A DNA stretch of 23,037 nt. It comes from JAYKHL01 sp035284865. GTDB taxonomy: Bacteria > Cyanobacteriota > Sericytochromatia > S15B-MN24 > JAQBPE01. The stretch spans positions 1-23,037 of the forward strand of contig JAYKHL010000206.1 of the NCBI GenBank assembly GCA_035284865.1, read 5' to 3'. The translations under genes and the position numbers were made by a program. Within the stretch, counting starts at the first letter, position 1; the number at the start of each line of letters is the position of its first letter. This document shows, one piece after another, positions 1 through 6,033 of the stretch. The notes under the pieces were generated by a model. The model did no database searches, was not told the DNA's origin, and worked only from the letters and a program-made list of their open reading frames with translations.

Positions 1-150
1 GCCGCCCGGTGGGGGTGGGTAGTTGCCGTCCGGTGGGGGTGGGTAGTTGCCGTCCGGTGGGGGCTGGTAGTTGCCGCCCGGTGGGGGTGGGTAGTTGCCG
101 CCCGGCGGGGGCTGGTAGTTGCCGCCCGGTGGGGGTGGGTAGCCGCCGTC
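1..150 (-). repeat. 24-bp tandem repeat coding for GNY[PQ]PPP[GD]
   Basis: About six head-to-tail 24-bp units lie in frame inside the lipoprotein gene. Units differ mainly at two codons: CCA versus CAG (Pro/Gln) and GGC versus GAC (Gly/Asp). Pro and Gln units partly alternate. The array continues past the left edge, so the copy number is unknown. Near-identity at the DNA level suggests recent expansion or homogenisation by slippage. Confidence 0.85.
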
Positions 151-573
151 CTGAGGGGGCGGTGGCGGCGGGAGGTCGCTCGTCTGTCGCAAGGTGTAGG
201 CCGCACCGCCACCCTCGGGTTCGGGACCACCGGGGGGGGCGTCGTCCGTCACGCGCTCAACCTCTTCGAGCCAGGCATCCACGGCCATCACGAGATCCAT
301 GATTTCAGCCCCCTCCGGCTCCATCGGATCTTGCAGCGTCGGGATGCCCCCGGAGGTGGGCGGCACGTAGGGCACTGGCGGGCCGCCCGGCGACAGGCCG
401 GGGGAGGCGGCTGGCGCGGGCTCAGGAAGCGCGGGGCCGGCTTGGCCCGGGGCTCCCAGCTGGCCCGCTCGCACGGCCGCCAGCAGCGCCGGGTCCAGCG
501 CGCAGGCCGACAGCGACAAGATGGAGAGGGTGGAGGCGGCAGCGGTGCGCCACATCGGGGTGGTTCGCGTCAT
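1..573 (-). CDS. Lipoprotein with Pro/Gly/Asn/Tyr tandem repeats (C-terminus off the left edge)
   Basis: I read this frame by hand on the minus strand. It is open from ATG at 573 to base 1 (191 codons) and has no stop in the window. The N-terminus has a basic start, a hydrophobic stretch and a lipobox LSAC with the lipidated Cys at residue 24, so the mature protein should be membrane-anchored outside the cytoplasm. Residues about 25-90 are Pro/Ala/Gly-rich and look disordered. A short acidic helix-like segment (DLVMAVDAWLEEVERV) follows. The chain then becomes an octapeptide repeat of the form GN-Y-[PQ]-PPP-[GD]. A weak purine-rich site (AGAGAGAAAGG) lies about 14 nt upstream; an internal ATG at 555 is the alternative start. 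The protein family is not recognised. The repeats suggest a flexible periplasmic or surface spacer. Function unknown. Confidence 0.75.
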   Translation of the reverse strand, partial: MTRTTPMWRTAAASTLSILSLSACALDPALLAAVRAGQLGAPGQAGPALPEPAPAASPGLSPGGPPVPYVPPTSGGIPTLQDPMEPEGAEIMDLVMAVDAWLEEVERVTDDAPPGGPEPEGGGAAYTLRQTSDLPPPPPPQDGGYPPPPGGNYQPPPGGNYPPPPGGNYQPPPDGNYPPPPDGNYPPPPGG

Positions 574-746
574 CGAGGTCGGACAGGCCTTTCTCTCTGG
601 AGGGATGCCGGGACGTTGGGGGCAGGCCCCCTGGGGTGATCCCTGACGGTAGCTGGGCCCTGACATCCTGCCCCCCTGCCGGGGGTTCAAAACCAGGGCG
701 CCTGGCCCCTGCTTCCGCGATAGCCCCTGACCTGGGCTGCGGTCAC

Positions 747-765
747 CCTCTCCCACGGGGAGAGG
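747..765. repeat. REP-like palindrome CCTCTCCC-ACG-GGGAGAGG
   Basis: This is a perfect 8-bp inverted repeat with a 3-nt loop in noncoding DNA. CCCTCTCCC...GGGAGAGG palindromes are a familiar dispersed intergenic motif in many GC-rich bacteria. Related but less perfect motifs occur here near 5191-5207 and 6043-6068. It has no T-tract, so it is not a classical intrinsic terminator. Confidence 0.55.
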
Positions 766-1005
766 AACGATCATGGCGGCTTCAACGGGTGGGTGCAAAA
801 GGCTTCCGCTCCCTGCTCCAGGTGAAGCTCCGCGTCAGCGGGGGTGGGGGCATGCGGAATCAGGGCTGCCTGCTGATGTCGGGTCCGTGCTACCACTCTC
901 GGATCGCGGCCCGCCACGGGCTGGTCCCGGAGGTGGGCTTGATGGACCCGAGGCACGCCATTGGACGGACGGCTCCCTCGTTTCCCGAAGGTGAAGCGGC
1001 GAGCC

Positions 1006-1035
1006 TTGCCGGAGGCGCGGGCCGCGTGCTACAGC
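1006..1035 (+). promoter_or_regulatory. Candidate msrB promoter (TTGCCG-18-TACAGC, extended -10)
   Basis: The -35-like TTGCCG lies at 1006-1011 and the -10-like TACAGC at 1030-1035, directly preceded by TGC, which fits an extended -10 (TGn). The predicted start point falls at or next to the msrB ATG at 1043. Box scores are modest, so this is tentative. Confidence 0.35.
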
Positions 1036-1042
1036 ACCTGGC

Positions 1043-1561
1043 ATGCGCATCATGTGGGCTCCGGCCCTGGTCCTGGTTGCTGCCCTGAGCTTCACGGTGT
1101 GGCCCGCCGCCGCCGTCGTGCGGCCGTCGCCCTCGGCCACCGCCCGGCCGCGGGTCGTGCGCTCCGACGCGGAGTGGCGCAAGCAGTTGTCGCCCGAGGC
1201 CTACCACGTCACCCGTCAGTGCGGCACGGAGCCTCCCTTCTCCGGCGCCTACTGGAACCACCACGCCAAGGGCACTTACGCCTGTGTGGCCTGCACGGCT
1301 CCGCTCTTCGCTTCCGGGGCCAAGTACGACTCCGGCAGCGGCTGGCCGAGCTTTTTTCAGCCTGTGGCCCCCGATGCCGTGCGGGAGCTGCCCGACCGCA
1401 CGCTGGGGATGGTCCGGGTCGAGCTCCGGTGCGCTGGTTGCGATGGCCACCTCGGCCACGTCTTCGAGGATGGGCCTCGTCCGACGGGGCGTCGTTACTG
1501 TATTAATTCCGCTGCCTTGCGGTTCGTCGCCGCCTCCCCGGCACCGCCGCACGGGCGGTGA
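1043..1561 (+). CDS. msrB: Peptide-methionine (R)-S-oxide reductase MsrB, exported
   Basis: MsrB reduces the R-epimer of methionine sulfoxide in oxidised proteins. The 172-residue product has a signal-peptide-like N-terminus (MRIMWAPALVLVAALSF, cleavage near residue 24), so it should work in the periplasm. The SelR domain fills residues about 41-163. The catalytic Cys is C153 in RYCINSAAL. Four zinc ligands are in CVAC (81, 84) and CAGC (130, 133). GTEPPFSG and SGSGWPSF are family motifs. C60 just before GTEPPF could be the resolving Cys. No Shine-Dalgarno sequence precedes ATG 1043 or the in-frame ATG 1052, and a possible promoter abuts the start. An exported MsrA lies 2 kb away, so the organism probably repairs both sulfoxide epimers outside the cytoplasm using two separate enzymes. 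It converges with the next gene, 31 bp away. Confidence 0.93.
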   Translation: MRIMWAPALVLVAALSFTVWPAAAVVRPSPSATARPRVVRSDAEWRKQLSPEAYHVTRQCGTEPPFSGAYWNHHAKGTYACVACTAPLFASGAKYDSGSGWPSFFQPVAPDAVRELPDRTLGMVRVELRCAGCDGHLGHVFEDGPRPTGRRYCINSAALRFVAASPAPPHGR

Positions 1562-1592
1562 GCCGTCGCCGAGGCGGTCGGTCGCCAGCCGG

Positions 1593-2468
1593 TCACGGCG
1601 GCCCGTCGCTCCCCGTCGCGCCGGCCTCAACATGGGCTTGCCAGGCGGACAGCCAGGGCTGGACGCGCACCACCGCGTCAGGTGGCAGGGTGGCCCGGGC
1701 TGGGTACCGGGCCAGGGCTTCCGCCGGGGCCAGCGCCCGGGCCGCGCACCAGTAGCCGAACGCGACCAGCGAGGCCCGCGGAACGCCGTCTCCGCGCTCG
1801 AAGGCGCCGGCCAGGTTGGCACAGGCCAGGCGATCGCCGCGGGCTGCTGCGCGGAACCACCAGGTTGCGGCCTCCTCTGGAGCCCCCGTGCGGGAGAGTT
1901 GGTGTCCCAGGGCCGTCTGGGCCCAGGGTTCCCCGGAGCCCGCCAGGGCCTCCAGGTCGGGGGCCCTGACCGGGAGCTGGCCCGGTCGGGGGGGCGTGGC
2001 CGGCTGCCGAGTCGCGCCTCGCAGGCTGGCGGCCTGGGCCCTGGCAAGCCGCTGGGCCAGCGGCGACATGCGCTTCACGGCCTCTGACCAGCTCCGCGCC
2101 GCCCCCGGTCGCCCGGTGCGAGCTGCCCGCACGAGCCAGCGGGCCCCCTCGAGCCTGTCTGCCAGCGGCTGCCCGGGCCGTGAGAGCCAGACGCCCAGCG
2201 CCACCTGGGAGGCCCCGTGGCCGCGCCAGGCATCGAAGTTCAGCAGCCGGCGGCCCCAGAGCACGTCCTCGCGCGAGCGAGGCGCGCGCAGCAGGCGCTG
2301 GGCCTTGGCCAGACGGTGCTCTGCACTCCCGCTGAAGATGCTTTCCGCCTGCGGCCTCCGCCGGCCCTCGGCGGGGAGAGGCCAACCCAGCCAGGGCAGG
2401 CTCATCAAGGCGCTCAGCCCCAGCTGCAGGGTCATGCGGCGGACTGCTGCTGGGAGCGGGGAGCGCAT
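1593..2468 (-). CDS. Exported Sel1/TPR-like repeat protein
   Basis: The predicted product is 291 residues from ATG 2468; ATG 2435 (MTLQLGLSALMSL) is an equally possible start. Neither has a strong ribosome site. Both keep a hydrophobic N-terminal segment that looks like a signal peptide. Sel1-like alpha-helical repeats are visible: one around residues 85-120 (ASQVALGVWLS...ARWLVRAARTG), and a better pair in the C-terminal third (WAQTALGHQLSRTGAPEEAA, then ACANLAGAFERGDGVP and GYWCAARA). Such repeats usually mediate protein-protein contacts; no enzymatic motif is seen. The gene is convergent with msrB and divergent from the FNR gene. The opposite strand carries a long open frame that continues into the FNR gene, but that is a GC artefact. 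The specific role is unknown. Confidence 0.72.
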   Translation of the reverse strand: MRSPLPAAVRRMTLQLGLSALMSLPWLGWPLPAEGRRRPQAESIFSGSAEHRLAKAQRLLRAPRSREDVLWGRRLLNFDAWRGHGASQVALGVWLSRPGQPLADRLEGARWLVRAARTGRPGAARSWSEAVKRMSPLAQRLARAQAASLRGATRQPATPPRPGQLPVRAPDLEALAGSGEPWAQTALGHQLSRTGAPEEAATWWFRAAARGDRLACANLAGAFERGDGVPRASLVAFGYWCAARALAPAEALARYPARATLPPDAVVRVQPWLSAWQAHVEAGATGSDGPP

Positions 2469-2528
2469 CTCGGGGCCTGCAACGCGGCGGGGACGGCAGG
2501 CCCGGCGCCAGGCCGCTCCGCCGGTCGA

Positions 2529-2557
2529 ATTCTGGCGGGGGAGGCGCCCCCCGTCAA
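2529..2557 (-). promoter_or_regulatory. Promoter for the Sel1-like gene (TTGACG-17-CAGAAT)
   Basis: On the minus strand TTGACG (2557-2552) is followed after exactly 17 bp by CAGAAT (2534-2529), which matches the sigma-70 layout with 5/6 and 4/6 agreement. The predicted start is near 2522, about 54 nt ahead of ATG 2468. The spacer itself contains an inverted repeat, GGGGG-CGCCT-CCCCC, which may be structural or an operator. Confidence 0.5.
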
Positions 2558-2582
2558 GGGAAGCGGCCGCCAGGCCTGGCCG

Positions 2583-2613
2583 TGGTATGCTGAAGGCCAT
2601 TGCCTCCGGAGGA
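2583..2613 (+). promoter_or_regulatory. Extended -10 (TGG-TATGCT) and ribosome site for the FNR gene
   Basis: TGG followed by TATGCT at 2586-2591 fits an extended -10 element; no good -35 is visible. A strong Shine-Dalgarno GGAGGA at 2608-2613 lies 6 nt before GTG 2620. This decides that start over the upstream in-frame ATG at 2587, which overlaps the -10 itself. Confidence 0.5.
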
Positions 2614-2619
2614 TCCCTC

Positions 2620-3486
2620 GTGAGCCATTCCACGCTCGAGCCCCCGCTCAACCTCGTCCGACCGAGCCAACCCTTCGCCGCGACGGTGCTGGAGAACGGG
2701 GACCTGACGCCGGCCAGCGCTGACGACGTGCGCCACGTGGTCCTCGACCTGACGGGCAGCGGGCTGCGCTACCTGGACGGCCAGGCCCTCGGTGTCGTGC
2801 CGCCCGGCGTCGATGCGGCCGGCAAGCCCCATCGGTTGCGCCAGTACTCCATTGCTTCCCCGCGGGACGGGGACGATGGCGCCGGCTGCACGGTCAGCCT
2901 GACGGTCAAGCGGGTCGTCTATGCGAACGAGGCGGGCGACGAGGTGCGTGGGGTGTGCTCGAACCACCTCGCCGACGCCCGGCCGGGCGATCGGGTGATG
3001 GTGTGCGGGCCCTTCGGCAAGCACTTCATGATGCCGACGGAGCCCGTGGGGCCTCTGCTGATGATCGCCACGGGCACGGGCATTGCCCCCTTCCGCGCCT
3101 TCCTGCGCCAGCGTGCGCGAGGGGCGAGCGTTACGCCAGCGTTCCTGGTGTTCGGGGTGCGCACCTCGGCGGACCTGCTGTACCTGGACGAGCTTCGCGG
3201 CTTGCTCGATGGCCCTGATGACCGGCTGGTGCTGGCGATCTCACGCGAGCAGACCAACGCCTCGGGCGGGCGGATGTACGTCGGCGATCGCCTCGTCGAG
3301 CTGGGCGACACGCTGGCGCCGCTGCTGCGTGACCAGCGTCTGCACGTCTACCAGTGCGGCCTCAAGGGCATGGAAGCGGGCGTGGAGGCCGCCTGCCAGG
3401 CCTTGCTGGCCCCCCTCGACGTGGACTTCGCGGCCCTCAAACCCGAGCTCGTGAAGGCTCGCCGCTGGCTGGTCGACACTTACTGA
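2620..3486 (+). CDS. petH: Plant/cyanobacterial-type ferredoxin-NADP(+) reductase
   Basis: This enzyme exchanges electrons between reduced ferredoxin (or flavodoxin) and NADP(H), EC 1.18.1.2. The product has 288 residues from GTG 2620, chosen for its GGAGGA site. The FAD-binding barrel carries RQYSIAS (74-80) and GVCSNHL (111-117). The NADP-binding half carries MIATGTGIAPFRAF (148-161), SREQTNASGGRMY (208-220) and YQCGLKGMEAGV (244-255). The C-terminus WLVDTY resembles the ETY end of plastid and cyanobacterial enzymes. There is no N-terminal phycobilisome-linker domain and no fused ferredoxin domain. No ferredoxin gene is nearby, so the partner is unknown. A related flavoprotein of BoxA type is the main alternative, but BoxA has extra iron-sulfur domains. 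The 3' end overlaps the end of msrA on the other strand by 7 bp. Confidence 0.9.
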   Translation: MSHSTLEPPLNLVRPSQPFAATVLENGDLTPASADDVRHVVLDLTGSGLRYLDGQALGVVPPGVDAAGKPHRLRQYSIASPRDGDDGAGCTVSLTVKRVVYANEAGDEVRGVCSNHLADARPGDRVMVCGPFGKHFMMPTEPVGPLLMIATGTGIAPFRAFLRQRARGASVTPAFLVFGVRTSADLLYLDELRGLLDGPDDRLVLAISREQTNASGGRMYVGDRLVELGDTLAPLLRDQRLHVYQCGLKGMEAGVEAACQALLAPLDVDFAALKPELVKARRWLVDTY

Positions 3487-4139
3487 CCTGGCCGGGCGGG
3501 GATGGGCCTCAAGCGGCTCCGGTAGGCCTCTTCGAACTTCTTCACCTTCGGGGCCACCACCGTGACGCAATACGGCGCGGTCGGGTGCTTGCGAAAGTAG
3601 TCCTGGTGGTATGGCTCAGCGGGCCAGAAGGTCGTGAGCCCGACGACCTCGGTGGCGATGGAGCGCCCGAGCGTCTCCCGGGCCTCGGCCAGCACCTGCT
3701 GGGCCTGTCGGCCTTCCTCGAGGCTACGCGTCAGCACGATCGAGCGGTACTGCGTCCCGACGTCCGGGCCCTGACGGTCTCGCTCGGTGGGGTCATGCAT
3801 CGCCAGAAAGGCCCGCAGCACCTCTTCGTACGACCACAGGCGCCGATCGAAGGGGACCTGCACCACCTCTGCGTGCCCGGTGGTGCCCGTGCAGACCGCT
3901 TCGTAGGTTGGGGCGTCCGTGGAGCCGCCGGCGTAGCCCGACACGACGTCCCCGATGCCGTCAAGCCGCTCGAACGCCGCCTCGAGGCACCAGAAACAGC
4001 CGCCTCCCACGTAGGCCTCGCCGCGGTGGGTTGCAGGGATCGTCGGGGGCGCTGCGCCCCCCGGGTGACTCGCGCGCGACACGCCCGCCAGGGCCGACAG
4101 GGCCGCCACGCTGAGCACCAGCGCGGCCACCACCCGCAC
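3480..4139 (-). CDS. msrA: Peptide-methionine (S)-S-oxide reductase MsrA, exported
   Basis: MsrA reduces the S-epimer of methionine sulfoxide. The core runs from the catalytic motif GGCFWC through YEAVCTGTTGHAEVV, FLAMHDPTERDRQGPDVGTQ and AEPYHQDYF to the C-terminal YC segment. The start is uncertain. The frame is open to ATG 4259, but that would overlap the upstream gene by 65 bp and give a long Arg-rich leader. GTG 4139 gives 219 residues with a clean signal peptide (MRVVAALVLSVAALSALAG), placing the enzyme in the periplasm and C48/C51 in the active site. I chose GTG 4139 although no clear ribosome site precedes it. The gene follows the phosphatase lipoprotein by 55 bp and is probably co-transcribed. 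Its TAA lies inside the last codons of the convergent FNR gene. Confidence 0.88.
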   Translation of the reverse strand: MRVVAALVLSVAALSALAGVSRASHPGGAAPPTIPATHRGEAYVGGGCFWCLEAAFERLDGIGDVVSGYAGGSTDAPTYEAVCTGTTGHAEVVQVPFDRRLWSYEEVLRAFLAMHDPTERDRQGPDVGTQYRSIVLTRSLEEGRQAQQVLAEARETLGRSIATEVVGLTTFWPAEPYHQDYFRKHPTAPYCVTVVAPKVKKFEEAYRSRLRPIPARPGQ

Positions 4140-4194
4140 GCCGACGGCCAGGGACGAGAAGGGCCCGCGGGCCTGGGGGGCGTCGTCGTCGCCT

Positions 4195-4884
4195 TCAGCG
4201 TTCGAACGCCAGTTCAGCCTCCGAGAACCGCGCCTCGGGCGTTCCGTGCGCCTTCGCATACTTCTTCACCCCGTAGGAGAGGCCGAGGAAGAAGGTCCTG
4301 AAGCCCTTCTCCTTCATCTCCGCGTAAGCCTGGTCGAACTTCCAGCCGTGCTGTGCGATCCGGTAGATCCCCACCATCGTCCCCGTCCGGTCCCGGCCGT
4401 GCTGGCAATGCACAAACACTGGGCCCTCAGTGGGGGTCGTGGCAACCCGCAGCCAGGTGTCGATCTGGGCCTGCTTCGGTGGCAGGACCCAGCTCATCGG
4501 GATGTGTGTGAATTTCATACCCAGCCCCTCGACCACGGCCCGCTCGTGGGCAGCCTGGCGTCGGTTGAAGTGCAGGTACACCACGTGGCGGACCCCCATC
4601 TCGGCAAGCTGCGTCAGGCCCCGGTCGGTGGGCTGCTGGCCCCGGTAGACTCGCTCGTCAACCTTGAAGAAGTGCCCCAGGTCTTCCTTCGCCGCGTTGG
4701 TGGCGGCCCAGCCGGGCTCATCCTCCTGGCGCTGCTCCAGGGAGGCGGCCTGGGCCTGCACGGAGGCACCGGTGCGCGTCGCGGCCCCGGGTGGCAAGAA
4801 CGGTGCGGGGGACCGGCCACAGGCCCCGAGGGCCAGCAGGGCAACCGTGGCCAGCGTCAGAGAGGTGCGCGAGGGGAACTGCAC
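4195..4884 (-). CDS. Lipoprotein with tyrosine/dual-specificity phosphatase signature
   Basis: The product has 229 residues from GTG 4884, which has GGAGG 7 nt upstream. The N-terminus is a lipoprotein signal with lipobox LGAC (Cys22), so the enzyme should be tethered outside the cytoplasm. The phosphatase fold spans about residues 72-210, with a VYRGQQPT entry strand typical of this bacterial group. The active-site loop HCQHGRDRTG gives Cys160 as nucleophile and Arg166 as phosphate binder (C-X5-R). Asp142 or a neighbouring residue could be the general acid; I cannot assign it. Substrates of such periplasmic enzymes include phosphotyrosine, phosphoinositides or inositol phosphates, and the sequence alone does not choose between them. 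It is the first gene of a likely two-gene unit with msrA, preceded by a Pho-box-like direct repeat. Confidence 0.85.
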   Translation of the reverse strand: MQFPSRTSLTLATVALLALGACGRSPAPFLPPGAATRTGASVQAQAASLEQRQEDEPGWAATNAAKEDLGHFFKVDERVYRGQQPTDRGLTQLAEMGVRHVVYLHFNRRQAAHERAVVEGLGMKFTHIPMSWVLPPKQAQIDTWLRVATTPTEGPVFVHCQHGRDRTGTMVGIYRIAQHGWKFDQAYAEMKEKGFRTFFLGLSYGVKKYAKAHGTPEARFSEAELAFER

Positions 4885-4958
4885 GGGAGGGCCTCCGCCG
4901 AAGTACGAGGGTCTACGGGGTGCTTATCGCGACAGGCCTCCAGAGGCTGACGTGAAAA

Positions 4959-4977
4959 TGGTTAACCGGTGGTTAAT
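4959..4977 (-). promoter_or_regulatory. Pho-box-like direct repeat, 11-bp spacing
   Basis: On the minus strand two 8-bp units, ATTAACCA and GTTAACCA, are separated by 3 bp (CCG), which puts them one helical turn apart. This matches the general format of PhoB/PhoP/SphR-family sites; the cyanobacterial consensus as I recall it is PyTTAAPyPy(T/A) with 3-bp gaps. The array also forms a palindrome TTAACC-GGT-GGTTAA at 4962-4976, so a dimeric repressor site is an alternative. It lies about 75-95 bp upstream of the phosphatase start. I see no convincing -10 at the ideal distance; GATAAG at 4928-4923 is the nearest candidate. Confidence 0.4.
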
Positions 4978-5169
4978 TTAAGTGGAGTTCCGGCGTCGGG
5001 GGGCGGGAGGCTGCCCGCCTCCTTACACGGAAGGCCTGCGGGGCGCATCGCCTGACCGCTTGTGGGAGACAGGGCGAGGCCCTCGTTGCGCTCCACCTCG
5101 CTCGTGATCACCGCGTCGGGTGGCTCGCCTCGGGCCCGTCCCGGCTTGCTGGCCGGCGGCTTGCGGGGA

Positions 5170-5193
5170 GGGGCCTGGTTCGGGCCAGGCCCC
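5170..5193. repeat. Intergenic hairpin GGGGCCTGG/CCAGGCCCC
   Basis: This is a perfect 9-bp inverted repeat with a 6-nt loop (TTCGGG), directly followed by CCCTCTCCC. It shares its GGCCAGGCCCC core with the G/C-rich elements at 618-630 and 6034-6046. It may belong to a small family of dispersed palindromes. Confidence 0.45.
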
Positions 5194-5232
5194 CTCTCCC
5201 GGAGGGGACTGGCGCTCGGGAGGGGGATGGTG

Positions 5233-5238
5233 TATGAT
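5233..5238 (+). promoter_or_regulatory. -10 box (TATGAT) of the tRNA-Leu gene
   Basis: TATGAT stands out in GC-rich flanks and would place transcription start near 5245, about 9 nt ahead of the mature tRNA 5' end. The -35 is poor; the best match is ACTGGC-like near 5208-5213. Confidence 0.45.
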
Positions 5239-5253
5239 TCCCCAACAAGCCGC

Positions 5254-5334
5254 GCGCAGGTGGCGGAATGGCAGACGCACTAGTTTCAGGTACTAGCGCC
5301 GCGAGGCGTGTGGGTTCAAGTCCCACTCTGCGCA
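5254..5334 (+). tRNA. tRNA-Leu (anticodon CAG)
   Basis: A full cloverleaf can be folded by eye. The 7-bp acceptor stem is GCGCAGG (5254-5260) with TCTGCGC (5327-5333), and the discriminator is A at 5334. The anticodon stem CTAGT/ACTAG encloses loop TTCAGGT with CAG at 5287-5289. A class II variable arm, CGCC-GCGA-GGCG, follows. The T-stem GTGGG/CCCAC has loop TTCAAGT. The long variable arm and A73 are the expected leucine identity features. The sequence after A73 is CCTC, so the final A of CCA is not encoded and must be added after transcription. The tRNA decodes CUG, the most used Leu codon in this GC-rich genome. Confidence 0.97.
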
Positions 5335-5340
5335 CCTCGA

Positions 5341-5374
5341 CCCCCAAGACTGAGTTCCAGTCTTGGGGGTTTTT
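5341..5374 (+). terminator. Rho-independent terminator of tRNA-Leu
   Basis: A perfect 11-bp stem CCCCCAAGACT/AGTCTTGGGGG (5341-5351, 5359-5369) with a 7-nt loop is followed by TTTTT. It begins 7 nt after the tRNA end. The minus-strand PPC gene ends 45 bp further on, so the hairpin may also stop transcripts arriving from the right, although that side has no matching T-run. Confidence 0.95.
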
Positions 5375-5418
5375 CTTATGGGGCGACGATCAGGCCTGCC
5401 AGGCAGGGCCACGTGACG

Positions 5419-5973
5419 TCAGCGTCTGCCACCCGGCTGGTTCTGCCCGCCGTGCGGCGTTGGCTCGATCACCAGCTCCCGATAGCCTGTGCAGGGATCG
5501 TGCAGCCGTTGGAAGCTGATCCCCACCAGTTCCGTCAGGACGACCTCGGCGGTGGTGAACACGATGGCTCCGTCGCCCAGGTGCCCCCCGCGCGTCACGC
5601 CCTGGCTGTCGGCCAGGGCCACGTGGAGGTGGACACCGGAGGCTGCCAGCGTCCCCGTCAGGGAGACGATCTCCAGGGGGCCGGCCCAGTCGCTGTAGCC
5701 ATCCTTGCCTGCGCACCGCACGCTGGCCCGAGCCAGGCTTCCAACGACCGTGGTGACGGCCCAGGCCCCACCGCGCTGGTGGACCCACGCCTGCAGGGCC
5801 TTCCGGAGGTCGACCCCCGGGCCCCAGCGCAGCGCGTGCGCGCGCACGGCCTCGGCGATGCCGGCACTGCGTGGCAGGAGCAGGGCGTCCGACCGGGCCT
5901 CGCGTGCCGGGGCCGCCCCCGCGTCGAGCAGGAGCGCAGCCAGGAGGGGCAGGAGGGCCGGGCGGAAGGACAA
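5419..5973 (-). CDS. PPC/DUF296-domain protein with signal peptide
   Basis: The product has 184 residues from TTG 5973, with GCAGG 5 nt upstream. Residues about 46-170 match the PPC (plant and prokaryote conserved, DUF296) fold: GPGVDLRKAL, VGSLARASVR, GPLEIVSLTGTL, GVHLHVALAD, GGHLGDGAIVFTTAEVVL and TGYRELVIE. H115, H117 and H131 are at the positions of the three His that bind a metal in bacterial members of known structure. In plants the domain occurs in AT-hook nuclear proteins; bacterial members are mostly stand-alone and poorly characterised. What is odd is the N-terminus MSFRPALLPLLAALLLDAGA, which reads as a cleavable signal peptide ending near residue 23-25. This makes the protein periplasmic if the start is right. 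The physiological role is unknown. Confidence 0.8.
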   Translation of the reverse strand: MSFRPALLPLLAALLLDAGAAPAREARSDALLLPRSAGIAEAVRAHALRWGPGVDLRKALQAWVHQRGGAWAVTTVVGSLARASVRCAGKDGYSDWAGPLEIVSLTGTLAASGVHLHVALADSQGVTRGGHLGDGAIVFTTAEVVLTELVGISFQRLHDPCTGYRELVIEPTPHGGQNQPGGRR

Positions 5974-6033
5974 GGGGGCCTGCTTTCAACACTCAGACCC
6001 GGCTTGTTCCCTGAGCCGCGGCGGCCATCACCC

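Larger units (their letters stand above)
574..1042. other. Intergenic region between divergent lipoprotein and msrB genes
   Basis: This 469-bp stretch has no convincing gene; reading frames through it lack ribosome sites and recognisable protein. It holds a G/C-rich inverted repeat with 13-bp core GGGGGCAGGCCCC (618-630, also found at 6034-6046). A CCCCC/GGGGG hairpin lies near 671-685 and a perfect 8-bp palindrome at 747-765. A candidate msrB promoter sits at the right end. The promoter of the minus-strand lipoprotein gene must lie here but I could not place it. Confidence 0.6.
4885..5253. other. Intergenic region upstream of phosphatase gene and tRNA-Leu
   Basis: This 369-bp stretch has no credible gene. 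Its left half contains an unusual AT-rich island (about 4955-4983) in otherwise GC-rich DNA, with direct TTAACC repeats. Its right half holds a 9-bp hairpin (5170-5193), a CCCTC/GAGGG inverted repeat (about 5192-5206), and the tRNA promoter -10. Confidence 0.6.

Noticed and set aside
1..150. CRISPR array
   Set aside because: The 24-bp units are directly adjacent without spacers and are in frame within a protein-coding sequence.
636..1088. 150-codon plus-strand open frame between the lipoprotein gene and msrB
   Set aside because: It crosses two palindromes, has no ribosome site or recognisable domain, and overlaps the msrB start in another frame.
890..2047. 385-codon minus-strand open frame over msrB
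   Set aside because: msrB on the plus strand is certain; the frame is Pro/Arg/Gly-rich without motifs and overlaps the end of the Sel1-like gene.
1816..2619. Long open frame running in phase into the FNR gene on the plus strand, suggesting an N-terminal extension of about 270 residues
   Set aside because: It lies antisense to the Sel1-like gene and has low-complexity Arg/Ala/Pro composition. A strong GGAGGA site directly precedes GTG 2620, where FNR homology begins.
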